A DNA stretch of 55,166 nucleotides from Streptococcus zalophi (GTDB taxonomy: Bacteria > Bacillota > Bacilli > Lactobacillales > Streptococcaceae). Each line of letters starts with the position of its first letter. Within the stretch, counting starts at the first letter, position 1. Positions 55,079 to 55,166 of this stretch are shown one piece after another. The notes under the pieces were generated by a model that was not told where the DNA came from, did not search any database, and was given only the letters and a program-made list of their open reading frames with translations. Where the stretch lies: contig NZ_JAENBP010000010.1 of the NCBI RefSeq assembly GCF_016481285.1, positions 1 through 55,166 on the forward strand, read 5' to 3'. Made by a program: the position numbers and the translations under genes.

Positions 55079-55084
55079 ATAATA

Positions 55085-55166
55085 GTTGTCTCGAAAGAGC
55101 ATGACCTTTGAAAACTGAACAAGACAAGAAACCAAACGTGCAGGGTTATGAAAGTAACCTGTCAAA
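55085..55166 (+). other. rRNA operon leader, cut by the window end
   Basis: The segment CCTTTGAAAACTGAACAAG and following CAAACGTGCAGGG-like sequence is the leader seen before 16S rRNA in streptococci, including a boxA-like antitermination region. The 16S gene itself starts beyond the window. Confidence 0.75.

Noticed and set aside
54730..55166. sigX (comX) near the rRNA operon
   Set aside because: Pyogenic streptococci often have sigX next to rRNA operons, but no frame or ECom box is present here.

Overview
The window is 55,166 bases of low-GC Firmicute chromosome, almost certainly from a pyogenic-group Streptococcus. The evidence is gene order and protein sequence: mreCD-pcsB-prs-araT-recO-plsX-acp, then a full pur cluster with single-chain PurL, comR between purB and ruvB, the ruvB / low-molecular-weight phosphatase / MORN / acyltransferase block ahead of adhE, and an S10-spc-alpha ribosomal cluster that runs to rplQ. 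Every gene called here is on the plus strand, as expected for the replichore just after the origin. The species was not determined.

Region by region. 1-420: the tail of a tRNA cluster (fMet partial, Phe, Gly, Ile, Ser). 485-7577: cell-shape and wall genes (mreC, mreD, pcsB), PRPP synthetase, an aminotransferase, recO, and plsX with an acyl carrier protein. 7606-21068: de novo purine synthesis in two main blocks, purCLFMNH and purDEK, with purB after them. PurR-type boxes are visible, best at purD. 21153-22183: the competence regulator comR and an unlisted 17-codon pheromone gene comS, with an ECom operator overlapping the comR stop codon. 22251-26007: ruvB, a tyrosine phosphatase, a small MORN protein and an SGNH-tailed membrane acyltransferase.

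26008-34450 looks like an inserted accessory module. It holds a sigma-A promoter, a cytoplasmic glycerophosphodiesterase-like protein, a lipoprotein / ATPase / fused-permease ABC importer of the Fe3+/phosphonate/organophosphate type, an MgtC-like membrane protein, and a separately transcribed 680-residue regulator that joins a LacI DNA-binding domain and LacI core to a solute-binding-protein domain. The module is bounded by 28-bp inverted repeats (27/28 identical). Outside these lies a 24-bp exact direct repeat of the acyltransferase 3' end, each copy followed by its own terminator. No integrase or transposase is visible.

34629-40226: adhE under two Rex-type operators, thrC, and a MATE exporter. 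40380-54706: 28 genes for ribosomal proteins, SecY, adenylate kinase, IF-1 and RNA polymerase alpha. A structured leader precedes rpsJ, an independent promoter precedes infA, and several intergenic hairpins occur. Downstream of rplQ is a structured element matching the described L17 downstream element, then a 25-bp terminator hairpin. Two tandem promoters and an rRNA leader follow, so the window stops just short of a 16S gene.

The parts worth most attention are the comS gene and its switch, the glycerophosphodiesterase-ABC-MgtC module with its hybrid regulator, the repeats that frame it, and the non-coding structures in the ribosomal region. All identifications come from reading the sequence; no database search was run.
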